Part shown: in pieces, positions 1 to 10,063 of the stretch
Position numbering within the stretch: position 1 is the first letter of the stretch
Layout of the letters: every line of letters starts with the position of its first letter
Assembly: GCA_016200545.1 (NCBI GenBank)
Contig: JACQEO010000016.1
Location: 1-64,000 of the forward strand
Length of the DNA stretch: 64,000 nucleotides
Reading direction: 5' to 3'
From: Deltaproteobacteria bacterium
GTDB lineage: Bacteria; Desulfobacterota; Binatia; UTPRO1
Notes under the pieces: model-generated
Databases searched by the model: none
Seen by the model: only the letters and a program-made list of their open reading frames with translations
What the model was told of the DNA's origin: nothing
Translations under genes and position numbers: made by a program

Positions 1-57
1 ATCAGGTCGCGCGCGATCGGGTCGCCGGCGCGACGCGAATGGCGCTAATCCGCCCCG

Positions 58-159
58 TCGTTACGGAAAATGGGCGGGAACGGGACCAAGTAGGCGAGCG
101 CGTGGCCACGTCCGATAACGCGTCAACTGTCAACCAGCGCCTAATGTGTTCTATCGACT
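58..159. repeat. 102-bp direct repeat, copy 1
   Basis: This block is repeated at 1005-1106 with only two differences (T/G near position 105 and T/C at 146), so the copies are 947 bp apart. They bracket the toxin-antitoxin pair, the attC-like site and the truncated DUF4160 gene. The copy ends with TCTATCGACT. I do not recognise the sequence as an IS end. The stretches 1-57 and 160-263 on either side show no gene or motif I can support. Confidence 0.85.
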
Positions 160-263
160 TGTGGAGTGCGAGACTCGCAAGGGACACGCGCCCGCCATCC
201 GCGTTCTTGAGTGGATCTCGTGAATGGAGGAGCTGCGCAATTCCGGTTGGAGGGCCGCCAAGT

Positions 264-566
264 TCAGCCTCGGCTCTTCCAATAGTTGGGGCGGCGTTTC
301 AGGTGAGCAACGGCGACGATGACGATCTCGGTTGGCGTGAGACGGTAGACAACCTGGTATGGAAAACGCGGGACCAACACGCGACGGGTCTGGGGATCGC
401 GGCGACTGGGCGAACCAATCTCGGGGCGGGCCTCGATCAGCGTCAGCATCTCCGCGACGGCATCGAAGAATTCCCCGCCGAGGCCCGGACCCCTCGTCTC
501 GTACCAGCGAACAGCGTCGATCAACTCCTCCGACGCGGGCTCGCCGGTGCGAACCGTGCGCTTCAC
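264..566 (-). CDS. RelE/ParE-family type II toxin
   Basis: This 100-residue protein resembles the ParE/RelE toxin superfamily, small proteins that poison gyrase or cleave mRNA at the ribosome. The visible signature is an N-terminal helix pair (EELIDAVRWYE), a PEIGSPSRR turn, then the C-terminal strands RRVLVPRFPYQVVYRL and IVIVAVAHLKRRPNYW, which is the usual RelE/ParE fold order and length. I chose the GTG at 566 rather than the upstream ATG at 611 because it forms a GTGA overlap with the stop of the antitoxin gene, typical of such operons. The gene order, antitoxin first, is the common one. Which toxin activity it has cannot be told from sequence alone. Confidence 0.85.
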   Translation of the reverse strand: MKRTVRTGEPASEELIDAVRWYETRGPGLGGEFFDAVAEMLTLIEARPEIGSPSRRDPQTRRVLVPRFPYQVVYRLTPTEIVIVAVAHLKRRPNYWKSRG

Positions 567-799
567 CGGCCGAGGAGATCTTTCTCGATCCGGCGCTTCA
601 CGTCTTCCCAAAGTTCCAGCTTGACGGTACCGGTCTCGATCGCGGCGACGCGGCGCGCGATCTCAGCCTCCCAGGCCGCTTCGGCGTCTGGGTCGGCAGG
701 GCCGTCGAGACTGGCCAGCAACTCCGTTGCGAGTTCAGCGCGCGCCTCGACGTCAAGCTTGAGAGCGTCCGCCAAGACGGCTTCAGCAGCCTTGATCAT
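563..799 (-). CDS. Addiction-module antitoxin, partner of ParE/RelE toxin
   Basis: This 78-residue protein resembles the addiction-module antitoxin family whose members end in a short helix contacting a ParE/RelE toxin. The stretch ARAELATELLASLDG is the family's recognisable core, followed by EAAWEAEIARRVAAIETG. The ATG at 799 is preferred to the longer open frame (to 898) because the extension would read through the attC-like stem and has no family similarity. It overlaps the toxin gene by four bases (GTGA) and would be co-transcribed with it. It begins 28 bp from the attC-like site, the spacing expected of a gene-cassette gene, so the pair may have arrived as an integron cassette. Confidence 0.82.
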   Translation of the reverse strand: MIKAAEAVLADALKLDVEARAELATELLASLDGPADPDAEAAWEAEIARRVAAIETGTVKLELWEDVKRRIEKDLLGR

Positions 800-826
800 G
801 GCGCCAATCTTACGCCCGGCTCGGCG

Positions 827-925
827 GCCCAACAAGCGGCTGCACCCGCCGGCGGCCGCGCCACGGCAAAGCAACTCGCAACGGCCGGGGGTGGCCACCG
901 CGGGTGAGCCGCCGACTCGTTAGAC
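827..925. other. attC-like integron recombination site
   Basis: The outer 7-mers are GCCCAAC (827-833, matching RYYYAAC) and GTTAGAC (919-925, matching GTTRRRY). Inside them lie arms that pair imperfectly: AAGCGGCTGCACCCG on one side and CGGGTGAGCCGC on the other, which pair except for one unmatched base, resembling the extrahelical base of attC sites. The length of 99 bp is normal for attC. Genes start close to both ends: the antitoxin 28 bp away on the minus strand and a DUF4160 fragment 23 bp away on the plus strand, so cassette orientation is ambiguous. No integrase gene lies in the window. Confidence 0.6.
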
Positions 926-947
926 CGACAAGGAGTGAGCACGAGCA

Positions 948-1040
948 ATGCCAGAGATCTCGCGCTTCTTCGGGATCGTAGTCGCGATGTTCTACAGCGA
1001 TCACTCGTTACGGAAAATGGGCGGGAACGGGACCAAGTAG
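948..1040 (+). pseudogene. Truncated DUF4160 gene (N-terminus only)
   Basis: The frame begins MPEISRFFGIVVAMFYSDHS, the highly conserved start of DUF4160 proteins, small domains usually paired with DUF2442 in putative toxin-antitoxin modules and common in integron cassettes. An AGGAG lies about 12 bases upstream. After about 19 residues the frame runs into the second 102-bp repeat at 1005 and stops at 1040, so most of the domain is missing and no DUF2442 partner follows. The repeat boundary therefore coincides with the point of truncation. Confidence 0.7.
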
Positions 1041-1106
1041 GCGAGCGCGGGGCCACGTCCGATAACGCGTCAACTGTCAACCAGCGCCTAATGCGTTCTA
1101 TCGACT
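1005..1106. repeat. 102-bp direct repeat, copy 2
   Basis: Second copy of the 58-159 block with two mismatches. It cuts off the DUF4160 gene at its left end and ends, like copy 1, in TCTATCGACT. Between it and 1188 there is only a weak GGTACG/CGTACC inverted repeat and no gene. A short GC stem (GAGGGG at 1190-1195, CCCCTC at 1200-1205) follows, possibly a terminator relic. Confidence 0.85.
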
Positions 1107-1187
1107 CGACAAACGCTGTGGGCGGCTCGACGGTACGTGCGCATGGCGCCCACCGTACCGCAAGCCTCCTGAAGGCGTCACCTGAAG

Positions 1188-1418
1188 GTGAGGGGTTCCC
1201 CCCTCCCAGAAGGGGACACTGAATCCACACCGCCGGCTTCAACCAACTTTCACGTGCGAGCGCTCGATGGAATGCGCGGACTCGCTGCGATCATCGTGGT
1301 GGCTCGTCACACATTCAACGCCCTACACCTCGCTATCGAGACGCGACTCGCGGTACTCCACAGCCCGCTCGCCCTCGTTCTGAATGGTCAAGGTGCCGTA
1401 CAGCTCTCTATCGACTGA
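1188..1418 (+). pseudogene. Acyltransferase-3 (OafA-like) N-terminal fragment
   Basis: From about 1251 the frame reads VRALDGMRGLAAIIVVARHT, the first membrane helix and catalytic-His region of acyltransferase-3 membrane enzymes, which O-acylate sugars and polysaccharides. Intact members are about 350-400 residues; here the similarity ends after roughly 50 residues at NGQGAVQL, where the next residues would normally continue as FFVLSG. The break lies at the 10-mer TCTATCGACT (1407-1416), the same sequence that ends both 102-bp repeats. The residues before the conserved part (1188-1250) have no similarity that I recognise. Confidence 0.6.
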
Positions 1419-2290
1419 GGGTAGATGGGTAGATGGCGAGGAGCCGCTCGGCCGAGACGTCGTGGGCGAGCATGAAGCGGAAGATCGCCTCCCGTGGCAC
1501 GTCTTCGAAGAACGTTCGCACGTGTTCGAGCCACCGGTCGGAGTCGCGCTGGTCACGCAGGCCTGCTGCTATCCCTCGGTGACGCGGCTCCTTAGATCTT
1601 GAGGTGTTCACCTTCTTGCCTTCGGCGCCGACGCCGCCGGTGGTGATGAGGATCCGAAGCCGCGTTCTTCGGCAGCCTCGCGCATGGCAGCGGCGATCGC
1701 GTCGCCGTCATCCGGGAGATCCGGACCCTCGGTCACGGCGAAGTTGGCACGCCGCAGGCGCGCCGCGATCCAGGGCTTGTTCGTGTCCTCGATCTGGCCA
1801 CTGATGACCTCGGGAGCCGTGGAGAACACGATCGCGCGCGAGGCGATGTTGCGCTCGATCTCCGCCGCCATCTCTCGCGAACGATCGAGTACCGCTACTC
1901 CCTCCTCGCCGTCGGCGGCGATCCAGCCGAGCATGCCCTCCGTGCGGAGTGGAGTGAGGTACTGCTCCCCGATCTGCACGCCTGGCAGTACCCAGTCAAC
2001 GTTCTCTGGAGGTCTCCGACGCGCGGCCGATCATCGCGGTCCACTCCGGGACCTGTTCGACGATCGCATCGGACAGCCGCCAGGTGCGACCGCGCTTCGC
2101 GGTGCTCTCGCGCGCAAGCGTTGCTACTGCCTGCCCGGCGATCTCCGCGGGGAAGTCCTCGGCCCGGCCGAGGACCTGATCGGAGTTCTCGCCTCGGCAT
2201 CGGTAGAGACCGAGCACGATCCCCGCGCACGTTCCTGTGTAGAAGAGAGCACAGGCGGCGAAGGGCCCAGAACGTCCGAGTTTGGCGATT
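1408..2290 (-). pseudogene. Frameshifted molybdopterin-binding (MoaB/CinA-like) protein remnant
   Basis: Reading the minus strand, about 2285-2000 encodes a stretch with GRSGPFAACALFYTGTCAG. A frame change near 2005 leads into ENVDWVLPGVQIGEQYLTP and then VISGQIEDTNKPWIAARLRR and VTEGPDLPDDGDAI, which resemble the molybdopterin-binding domain of MoaB/MogA/CinA proteins. A second frame change near 1655 is needed to recover LITTGGVGAEGK, the glycine-rich loop of that domain. The sequence then diverges from the family and ends at 1408 in an unrelated tail (AIFRFMLAHDVSAERLLAIY). At least two frameshifts and a foreign C-terminus make this a dead gene. The family assignment is moderate and the remainder is unknown. 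Confidence 0.5.
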
Positions 2291-2299
2291 GACCGCGTG

Positions 2300-4219
<1,920 letters not shown>

Positions 4220-4223
<4 letters not shown>

Positions 4224-4756
4224 AGCTCTTCGAAGCTCACCTGCTCGTTGGTGTAGACGCAAATCGCGCTCGCGATGCGCATCGCCTCCGCGGCGATGGC
4301 GCGCGCGTCGAGGTCGGCGTGCGCCACCAACGCCTTGGCGGCGGCGAGGGCGTAGTTGCCGCCCGACCCGATCGCGATGACGCCGTCGTCGGGCTCGACG
4401 ACGTCGCCGGCGCCGGAGATGACCAAGGTCGACTCGGCGTCGGCGACGAGGAGCAGCGCCTCCAAACGGCGCAGCACGCGGTCGGTGCGCCAGTCCTTCG
4501 CGAGCGCGACCGCGGCGCGCCGCAGGCTGCCGTTCATCGCTTCGAGTTTCTGCTCGAACTTTTCGAAGAGCGTGAACGCGTCCGCGGTCGTGCCGGCGAA
4601 GCCGGCGATCACTTTCCCCTGGTAGAGGCGGCGGAGCTTGCGCGCGTTGTGCTTGAGGACCGTCTGGCCGAGTGTCACCTGGCCGTCGCCCGCCAGCACG
4701 ACGCGGTCACGGTGGCGGACGGCGAGAATGGTCGTGCCGTGCATTGCGACGCTCAT
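4220..4756 (-). CDS. hslV: ATP-dependent protease peptidase subunit HslV (ClpQ)
   Basis: HslV is the proteasome-like peptidase core of the HslUV complex. The 178-residue protein has [12 protein letters not shown] at its start; the Thr after HG becomes the N-terminal nucleophile once the short propeptide is removed. The conserved GDGQVTLGQ and ISGAGDV segments are present and the length is normal. It is the gene before hslU (ATGA overlap) and follows xerC by about 80 bp, as in many deltaproteobacteria and Firmicutes. The true start may be the ATG at 4744, closer to the nucleophile. Confidence 0.97.
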
Positions 4757-4837
4757 CGAGGGAACAGTAGCGTCGCGGGCGCCGCATGTAAACGTGAGGT
4801 GTGCGCAGCGCCGTGCGGGTGGCGTCGCGCCCGACGC

Positions 4838-5740
4838 TCAGGCGCGCGGAAACGCCTTGTCGTACACTGCGGCGAGGCGGTCGAAGTCGACGTGGGTGTA
4901 GCGCTGGGTCGTCGAGAGGCTGGCGTGGCCGAGGAGCTCCTGAATGGCGCGCAGGTCGGCACCGCCGTTCAGCAGGTGGGTCGCGAACGAATGGCGGAAG
5001 GCGTGCGGACTCGCGTGCATGCGCGTTCCGGCGGCTGCCGTGTGGCGCGCGACGACGCGCGCGACGCTGCGCACGGTGAGACGGGTGCCGCGGGCGTTCA
5101 GGAAGACCGCCGCGGAGTCGCGCCGCGCGTTCGCCGGCCAGCGCCGCCGGTAGTCCTCGAGTGCCGCGAGCGCGGTCGCGCCGACCGGTACGATCCGCTG
5201 CTTGCGCCCCTTGCCGAGGACGCGCACAACCTCGGCACGGCGATCGACGTCGCGCCACTCGAGCGCGGTGAGCTCGCTGACGCGCAGCCCGCTCGAGTAG
5301 AGAAGTTCGAGGATGGCGCGGTCGCGGCATGCCGTGGGCGAGAGGCCGCCGACGCCGTCGAGGACACGGAACATCTCGTCGACGGAGAGGTGCGGCGGGA
5401 GGTAGCGCTCGCGCTTCGGGCCGACGAGCTGCGCGGCCGGATCGTCGCGGCGCGCGCCGGTGCGCGCGCAGTAGCGGAAGAAATGTTTGAGCGCGGCGAG
5501 CTTGCGGCTGATCGAGCTCTTGCGCTGCGTGCCCGCGAGCGACGCCAGATATGCGCGGACGCCATGGACGTCGGCACGCGCCAGGCCCGAGCCCGTGCCG
5601 TCGAGGAACGCGGCGAGCTGGCGCACGTCAGCCTCGTAGGCCTTGATCGTGTGCGGGGAGGCGTTCGCCTCGTCGCGGAGGTAGGCGCCGAACGCCTCCA
5701 CCACGTGCTCCGTCTGCTCGCGCTTCCGCGCCCCCGCCAT
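4838..5740 (-). CDS. xerC: Tyrosine recombinase XerC-like
   Basis: This is a site-specific recombinase of the XerC/XerD type, which resolves chromosome dimers at dif. The 300-residue protein has a SAM-like N-terminal DNA-binding domain (SPHTIKAYEADVRQL) and a complete catalytic set: R153 (GLRVSEL), K177 (GKGRKQR), H246 and R249 (HAFRHSFATH), H272 (LGHASLSTTQ) and Y281 (RYTHV). The start at 5740 fits the family length; the longer frame to 5989 would run through the divergent promoter and into the hydrolase gene. Its place directly before hslV supports xerC rather than xerD. The 50-bp gap to the divergent hydrolase gene should hold both promoters. Confidence 0.93.
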   Translation of the reverse strand: MAGARKREQTEHVVEAFGAYLRDEANASPHTIKAYEADVRQLAAFLDGTGSGLARADVHGVRAYLASLAGTQRKSSISRKLAALKHFFRYCARTGARRDDPAAQLVGPKRERYLPPHLSVDEMFRVLDGVGGLSPTACRDRAILELLYSSGLRVSELTALEWRDVDRRAEVVRVLGKGRKQRIVPVGATALAALEDYRRRWPANARRDSAAVFLNARGTRLTVRSVARVVARHTAAAGTRMHASPHAFRHSFATHLLNGGADLRAIQELLGHASLSTTQRYTHVDFDRLAAVYDKAFPRA

Positions 5741-5792
5741 CGTCCGCACCCCGTTACCACGCGGCGCCGCCGCTGTTCGCCTCGACGGACGC

Positions 5793-6644
5793 ATGGTATC
5801 AATCACGAACGTGACGCTGCAACGCGAGAACGCGAGCGCCGGCTCCGGTGCGATCGAGCGCGTGACGCTCGCGAGTCGGCGCGGTGTTCGTCTCGCGGGA
5901 CTGCTCCACCTCCCCGTCGGCGCGACCGATCTGCGCGAGCGCCCGACGGTCGTGTTGTGCCACGGAATGGAGTCGACGAAAGAGGGCACGAAGCATCACG
6001 CGCTCGCGGGACGTCTCGGCGCCCTCGGGTACGCGTGCCTGCGGTTTGACTTTTCCTACGTCGGCGAGTCCGAGGGTATCTTCGAGGATCTCACGATCAG
6101 CGGCGAGGTCGACGACCTGGCGGGCGCCTGCGCCGGCCTGCGCGGCCGCGGCGCACGCGACCTCGTGCTCGTGGGATCGAGCCTCGGCGGCACCGTCGCG
6201 TTGCTCTACGCCGCGACCGATCCGGACGTGCGTGCGCTGGTAACGATCGCCGCGGTGTCGCGCCCGCTCGGCATCGTCGAGCGCCTCGGTCCCGAGGCCG
6301 TCGGCGCCTGGCGCCGGAACGGATACCGCGAGGAGGCGACCGGCAGGTTGAAGTGCGGCTTCCTGGACGATCTCGCGCACCACGACGTCCTCGCGGCGGC
6401 GCGCGCGCTGCGCGCCGCGACGCTCGTCACCCACGGCGACCTCGACGACATCGTGCCCGTCGCCGACGCGCACGCGCTCTACGCCGCATTGCCCGCTCCG
6501 AAGGCGCTCGCCGTCACTCCCGGCTGCGATCACCGCTACTCCGATCCGGTTCACCTCGAGGCCCTGCTCGCGCGGACGGTCGCGTGGATCGCGACGCACC
6601 TGCCGGCCGCCGATCGGCGTCCGCGCGCCGCGCGCGGTCACTGA
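5793..6644 (+). CDS. Alpha/beta hydrolase
   Basis: This 283-residue protein has the alpha/beta-hydrolase fold of serine esterases and peptidases. HGMESTKEGTKHHALAGRL near residues 57-75 is the oxyanion-hole loop; GSSLGG at 128-133 is the nucleophile elbow with Ser130; HGDLDDIVP gives the acid (Asp217) and GCDHRYSD the base (His246). The substrate is unknown. It is similar in layout to cytoplasmic cinnamoyl-esterase-like and dienelactone-type hydrolases. The stop overlaps the start of the zinc-ribbon gene by one base (TGATG), implying co-expression. There is no signal peptide. Confidence 0.85.
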   Translation: MVSITNVTLQRENASAGSGAIERVTLASRRGVRLAGLLHLPVGATDLRERPTVVLCHGMESTKEGTKHHALAGRLGALGYACLRFDFSYVGESEGIFEDLTISGEVDDLAGACAGLRGRGARDLVLVGSSLGGTVALLYAATDPDVRALVTIAAVSRPLGIVERLGPEAVGAWRRNGYREEATGRLKCGFLDDLAHHDVLAAARALRAATLVTHGDLDDIVPVADAHALYAALPAPKALAVTPGCDHRYSDPVHLEALLARTVAWIATHLPAADRRPRAARGH

Positions 6645-6988
6645 TGCGCGTCGTCTGCCACGCCTGCACGGCCGACGTTGGCGCGCGCGAGCGCATCGGA
6701 CGGCGCGACACCTGCGCGCGCTGCGGCGTCGACCTGCACAGTTGCCGGCAATGTCGCTTCTACGACGCGCGTGCCTACAACGCCTGTCGCGAGCCGCAGG
6801 CGGAGCGCGTGCTCGACAAGGAACACGGCAACTTCTGCGACTATTTCACACCGCTCGATGCCGGGGTGGCGTCGGGAACCGCGCTGGCGGCGAAAGTCGA
6901 AACGTCGGTGGGAACGGGTACGGCGCCCACGGGCCCACGGAGCGTCGATGCGCGTGCGCAGCTCGATCACCTGTTCCGGCGGCGTTGA
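6644..6988 (+). CDS. Small zinc-ribbon protein, function unknown
   Basis: This 114-residue protein begins MRVVCHACTADVGARERIGR and shows a compact set of Cys pairs: CHAC, CARCGVDLHSCRQC, then isolated Cys in NACREP and NFCDYF. This looks like a zinc ribbon followed by a short acidic/aromatic element (NFCDYFTPLD), a layout seen in a conserved deltaproteobacterial hypothetical family. The C-terminal 45 residues are low-complexity and end in LDHLFRRR. The ATG at 6644 is set by the TGATG junction with the hydrolase gene; the frame upstream of it is antisense noise. It may be a metal-sensing or protein-docking module, but nothing in the sequence shows a reaction. Confidence 0.75.
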   Translation: MRVVCHACTADVGARERIGRRDTCARCGVDLHSCRQCRFYDARAYNACREPQAERVLDKEHGNFCDYFTPLDAGVASGTALAAKVETSVGTGTAPTGPRSVDARAQLDHLFRRR

Positions 6989-6994
6989 GCCGGC

Positions 6995-9043
6995 ATGAGG
7001 ATCGTTTTCGCGGCGCTCGCGATCGCGGCGGCGATCACGCTCGCGCTCCTCGCGCTCGCGGCGTTCAACCTGCACGTCTTCGTCGAGGCGCATCGCGACG
7101 AGCTCGTCAGCCGTGGCGAGCGCGCGCTCGGGCGTACAGTACAGATCGGCGCCGTCGCGCCCTCGTGGTGGCCGATCGGCATTCGTTTCGCGGACGTGGT
7201 GATCGGCGAGGACCCACGGTTCGGCACCGCCCCGTTCGTCGACGCCGCCGCCGTACGGGTCGCCGTCCGGCCCGGCCCACTCGTGCTCGGACGTCTCGAG
7301 GTGTCGGCAATCGTTCTCGACCGACCGCGCATCGCGATGGTGCGCGACGTCGCCGGCCGGTGGAACGTCGCGAGCCTCGGCGCCGGCGAGTCCGAGGGGT
7401 CGCCGGCGAGCGCGAAGCGTCACGTGCGGGGTCGCGCCATCCACCTGCCGCTCGTCTGGCTCGGCCTCGCCGCGACCGACATCCGCGACGGCCACATCGA
7501 GGTCGAGGACCGGAGCGGACCGGCGGCGCGCCGCCTGACCGCCACGAGCGTCCGGCTGCGCTCCTCCGAGCTGCGTCTCGGCGGTGACGCGCGGCTGCGC
7601 CTCGACGCCGCGATCTTCCCGGGGAGCATTCGTCCCGACGCGCATCTCGATTTGCAGATCGCGCGCCTCGGTCTACAAAACGGTGCCGCCACGCCGTTCA
7701 CCCTGCACCTCGAGCTCGACGACGCCGACCTCGGGACGTTGGCGATGATCGCCGGCCGTCGCGAGCGCTGGGCGGGAGGGGTGACGCAGATCGTCGCCGA
7801 CGCGACGGGCGTGCTCGACCGCTTCGGCGTCGACCTCAGCGCGCATGCCGACGGGGAATGGCGGCTCGGCCCACACTTCGTGATGCCGCGCGTGGCGTCG
7901 CGGATGAGCGTGCGCGCGGACGCGACGCGCGACGCGGTTCGTCTCGAGCGCGCGAGCGGCGCCTTCGGGACGCTCGAGTGGACGGCGGTGGGGACGGTCG
8001 AGTTGCGGCCATGGTCCGTGGAGCTGACGTTGCAAAGCGTTCCCGAGAGCGTGGCGTCGCTCGGCGATGTCGCGCCGCCGTGGCGGCTCTCCGATCTCGC
8101 CGTCACGCTCCGCGGTGACGACGCCCTCCACGTCGAGTCGGCACGGGCGCGCCTCGATGACGCGCGCATCGAGGGGACGGCCCGCCTCGCCGGCCTCGAT
8201 CCGCTCGTCGCCGACGGGCGCCTGCGCGCGATGGGTTTCGGAGGGTCGCTCGACGCCATCTTCGACGTCGACAGTGCGACCAGCGCACGCGTCCGCGTCG
8301 AGGCGACGGGACTCGACGTCGGTGAACTCGCGGCGCGCTGCTCGTCGGAGCCCCCCACCGTCACCGGACGCGCCGATCTCTCCGCGGTCGTTGCGGTACC
8401 GTGGGGCGCGTCGCAGCCGCTGCGCTCCCTCTCGGGTGCGGGAACGGCGCGCCTCGTAGACGGTCGCGTGGCCGCCGTGAACGTCGTCGAGCGCGTCCTG
8501 CGACGCATGCCCGCCGTCCGACTGCTGCCGCGCGTCGTATCGCCGGCGACGCGGGGGCGTTTTGCCGACGTGTTCGAGGCGCCGGGGACGGGGCTCCGCA
8601 CGGCGACGGTGCCGTTCACGGTCGCCGACGGCGTCGTCACCAGCCCCCGGCTCCTGCTGCGCGCGGACTCGTACGCCATGGAAGGCGAGGCGACCCTGGA
8701 CGTCGCGCGCGAGCTGCGGATGCGCGGTGACCTCATCCTCTCGCCGGAGCTCTCGACGGCGCTCCGGGGCGAAATTCCCGCGTTGCGCTATCTCGCCCGC
8801 GCCGACGGTCAGCTGGTGTTCCCGTTCCGCATGCGCGGCCCGCTCGACGATCCGATTCCGGAGCCCGACCTGAAGCGCCTCCGCCTCCACGGGATCGAGG
8901 CGCTCGCCGCGGGTGGCGCCGAGCACCCGGCGCGCCGTCTCGACCGCCGGCCACCGCGCGCGGTGCCGGGCGAGGAGGGCGTACCGGACGCGCCGGCGGA
9001 TGCGCCCGCCGTCGAGCGGCTCGAACGCATGCTTCGCCCATGA
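6995..9043 (+). CDS. AsmA-family inner-membrane-anchored protein
   Basis: The 682-residue protein has one N-terminal membrane helix (about residues 4-26, IVFAALAIAAAITLALLALAAF) and a long periplasmic part. VEAHRDELVSRGERALGRTV followed by a WPIGIRFADVVIGED segment and DRPRIAMVRDVAGRWNV is the usual start of AsmA/DUF748-type proteins, which form bridge-like lipid-transfer rods between inner and outer membrane. The C-terminal part contains an AsmA_2-like block ending in LRYLARADGQLVFPFRMRG. It starts 6 bp after the zinc-ribbon gene and overlaps the DUF4911 gene by ATGA, so it is the central gene of a four-gene operon. Confidence 0.8.
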   Translation: MRIVFAALAIAAAITLALLALAAFNLHVFVEAHRDELVSRGERALGRTVQIGAVAPSWWPIGIRFADVVIGEDPRFGTAPFVDAAAVRVAVRPGPLVLGRLEVSAIVLDRPRIAMVRDVAGRWNVASLGAGESEGSPASAKRHVRGRAIHLPLVWLGLAATDIRDGHIEVEDRSGPAARRLTATSVRLRSSELRLGGDARLRLDAAIFPGSIRPDAHLDLQIARLGLQNGAATPFTLHLELDDADLGTLAMIAGRRERWAGGVTQIVADATGVLDRFGVDLSAHADGEWRLGPHFVMPRVASRMSVRADATRDAVRLERASGAFGTLEWTAVGTVELRPWSVELTLQSVPESVASLGDVAPPWRLSDLAVTLRGDDALHVESARARLDDARIEGTARLAGLDPLVADGRLRAMGFGGSLDAIFDVDSATSARVRVEATGLDVGELAARCSSEPPTVTGRADLSAVVAVPWGASQPLRSLSGAGTARLVDGRVAAVNVVERVLRRMPAVRLLPRVVSPATRGRFADVFEAPGTGLRTATVPFTVADGVVTSPRLLLRADSYAMEGEATLDVARELRMRGDLILSPELSTALRGEIPALRYLARADGQLVFPFRMRGPLDDPIPEPDLKRLRLHGIEALAAGGAEHPARRLDRRPPRAVPGEEGVPDAPADAPAVERLERMLRP

Positions 9044-9282
9044 GCGACAGGGGCTGTCCGGACGTTGTCGAGCTCTACCTTCGGCTGCCGCCGGACGACA
9101 TCGCCTACGTCAAGTTCATCTTCGAATCGTACGAAGGCATCGCGGTCGTGCGCACGATCGACCGAGCGGCAGCGGTGATCGTGCTCCTGATCGCCGCCGA
9201 CCTCGAGGGCGAGGCGCGCGCGATTCTCCAGTCGTTGCGCGCCGAGGTGCCGTGGCAGGAGGTGCCGGGGAGTTGCGTGTGA
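9040..9282 (+). CDS. DUF4911 domain protein
   Basis: This 80-residue protein consists of a single DUF4911 domain: YLRLPPDDIAYVKFIFESYEG followed by an alternating strand AVIVLLIAADLEGEARAIL. The domain is widespread in deltaproteobacteria and related phyla, usually as a stand-alone small protein, and resembles an ACT-like alpha/beta fold; no activity is known. The start overlaps the AsmA stop (ATGA). The stop lies one base from the end of the convergent tatC gene, leaving no room for a separate terminator. Confidence 0.8.
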   Translation: MSDRGCPDVVELYLRLPPDDIAYVKFIFESYEGIAVVRTIDRAAAVIVLLIAADLEGEARAILQSLRAEVPWQEVPGSCV

Positions 9283-9283
9283 T

Positions 9284-10063
9284 TCAGCGTGCGGTCGGCG
9301 TCACGTCACCACCGGCCGCGGCCGGCGCTGCGGTCGCGGCACGGCCGCGGGCGAAGAAATACGCGACGCCGATGCTGATGATGTAGAGCACCACGAGCGG
9401 CGTCGCCATCAAGAACTGCGAGGCGGCATCGGGACCGGGGGTGAGCACGGCGGCGACGATGAAGATGACGACGATGGCATAGCGGAACCACGAGATCAGC
9501 ATGCGGTGGGTGACGAGGCCGATGCGAGCGAGGAAGAAGGTGACCACCGGCAGCTCGAACGTGACACCGAAGGCGAGCAGCATGCGCGACGCGAAGGACA
9601 GGTACTCGCTGATGCGGATCGTCGGCGCGACGCCGATCGTGCGGTACTCTTCCAGGAAGAAGGCGTAGCCGACCGGAAAGACGACGACGTAGCAGAACCA
9701 CGCGCCGCTCACGAAAAAGAACGTGCCGGCGAGGACGAAGGGTAGCGCCGTGCGCCGCTCGTTGGTGTAGAGCCCGGGGGCGACGAAGCCCCACGCCTGG
9801 TAGAAGAGCACCGGGCTGGAGGCGAAGATGGCGGCGATGAGGGTCACCTTGAGGCGGGTGAAGAACGCCTCGGTGACACCGGTGCCGATCAGCAGCAGGT
9901 GCTCGTCGCCGGCGCCGACGAGCGGTCGCGTGAGCAGGGCGAAGACCTGCTCAGAGAATCCGTAACAAACCGCGAACGCGACTGCGACCGCCGCGATCGC
10001 CTTGATCAGCCGCCAACGCAACTCCTCGAGGTGCGCCGTGAGCGGCATCGTGGCGTCGCGCAT
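9284..10063 (-). CDS. tatC: Sec-independent protein translocase TatC
   Basis: TatC is the multi-spanning receptor of the twin-arginine pathway, which exports folded proteins. The 259-residue protein has the family opening MPLTAHLEELRWRLIKAI, where the conserved Glu contacts the RR motif, then the segment FYQAWGFVAPGLYTNERR and six hydrophobic helices. The C-terminal tail after helix 6 is alanine-rich and ends in TPTAR. The ATG at 10063 directly abuts the tatB stop, so the two are one operon; an internal ATG at about 10048 is an equally good start. No tatA is present in the window, so the adjacent TatA/B protein might serve both roles or tatA lies elsewhere. Confidence 0.96.
   Translation of the reverse strand: MRDATMPLTAHLEELRWRLIKAIAAVAVAFAVCYGFSEQVFALLTRPLVGAGDEHLLLIGTGVTEAFFTRLKVTLIAAIFASSPVLFYQAWGFVAPGLYTNERRTALPFVLAGTFFFVSGAWFCYVVVFPVGYAFFLEEYRTIGVAPTIRISEYLSFASRMLLAFGVTFELPVVTFFLARIGLVTHRMLISWFRYAIVVIFIVAAVLTPGPDAASQFLMATPLVVLYIISIGVAYFFARGRAATAAPAAAGGDVTPTAR

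Noticed and set aside
58-159. 102-bp repeats as attC sites themselves
   Set aside because: They lack RYYYAAC/GTTRRRY ends and paired arms, unlike the 827-925 site.
2-187. Short minus-strand frame with IRRWLTVDALSDV, repeated at 1005-1106
   Set aside because: Both differences between the repeat copies change the encoded residue, and there is no RBS or family match; treated as non-coding repeat.
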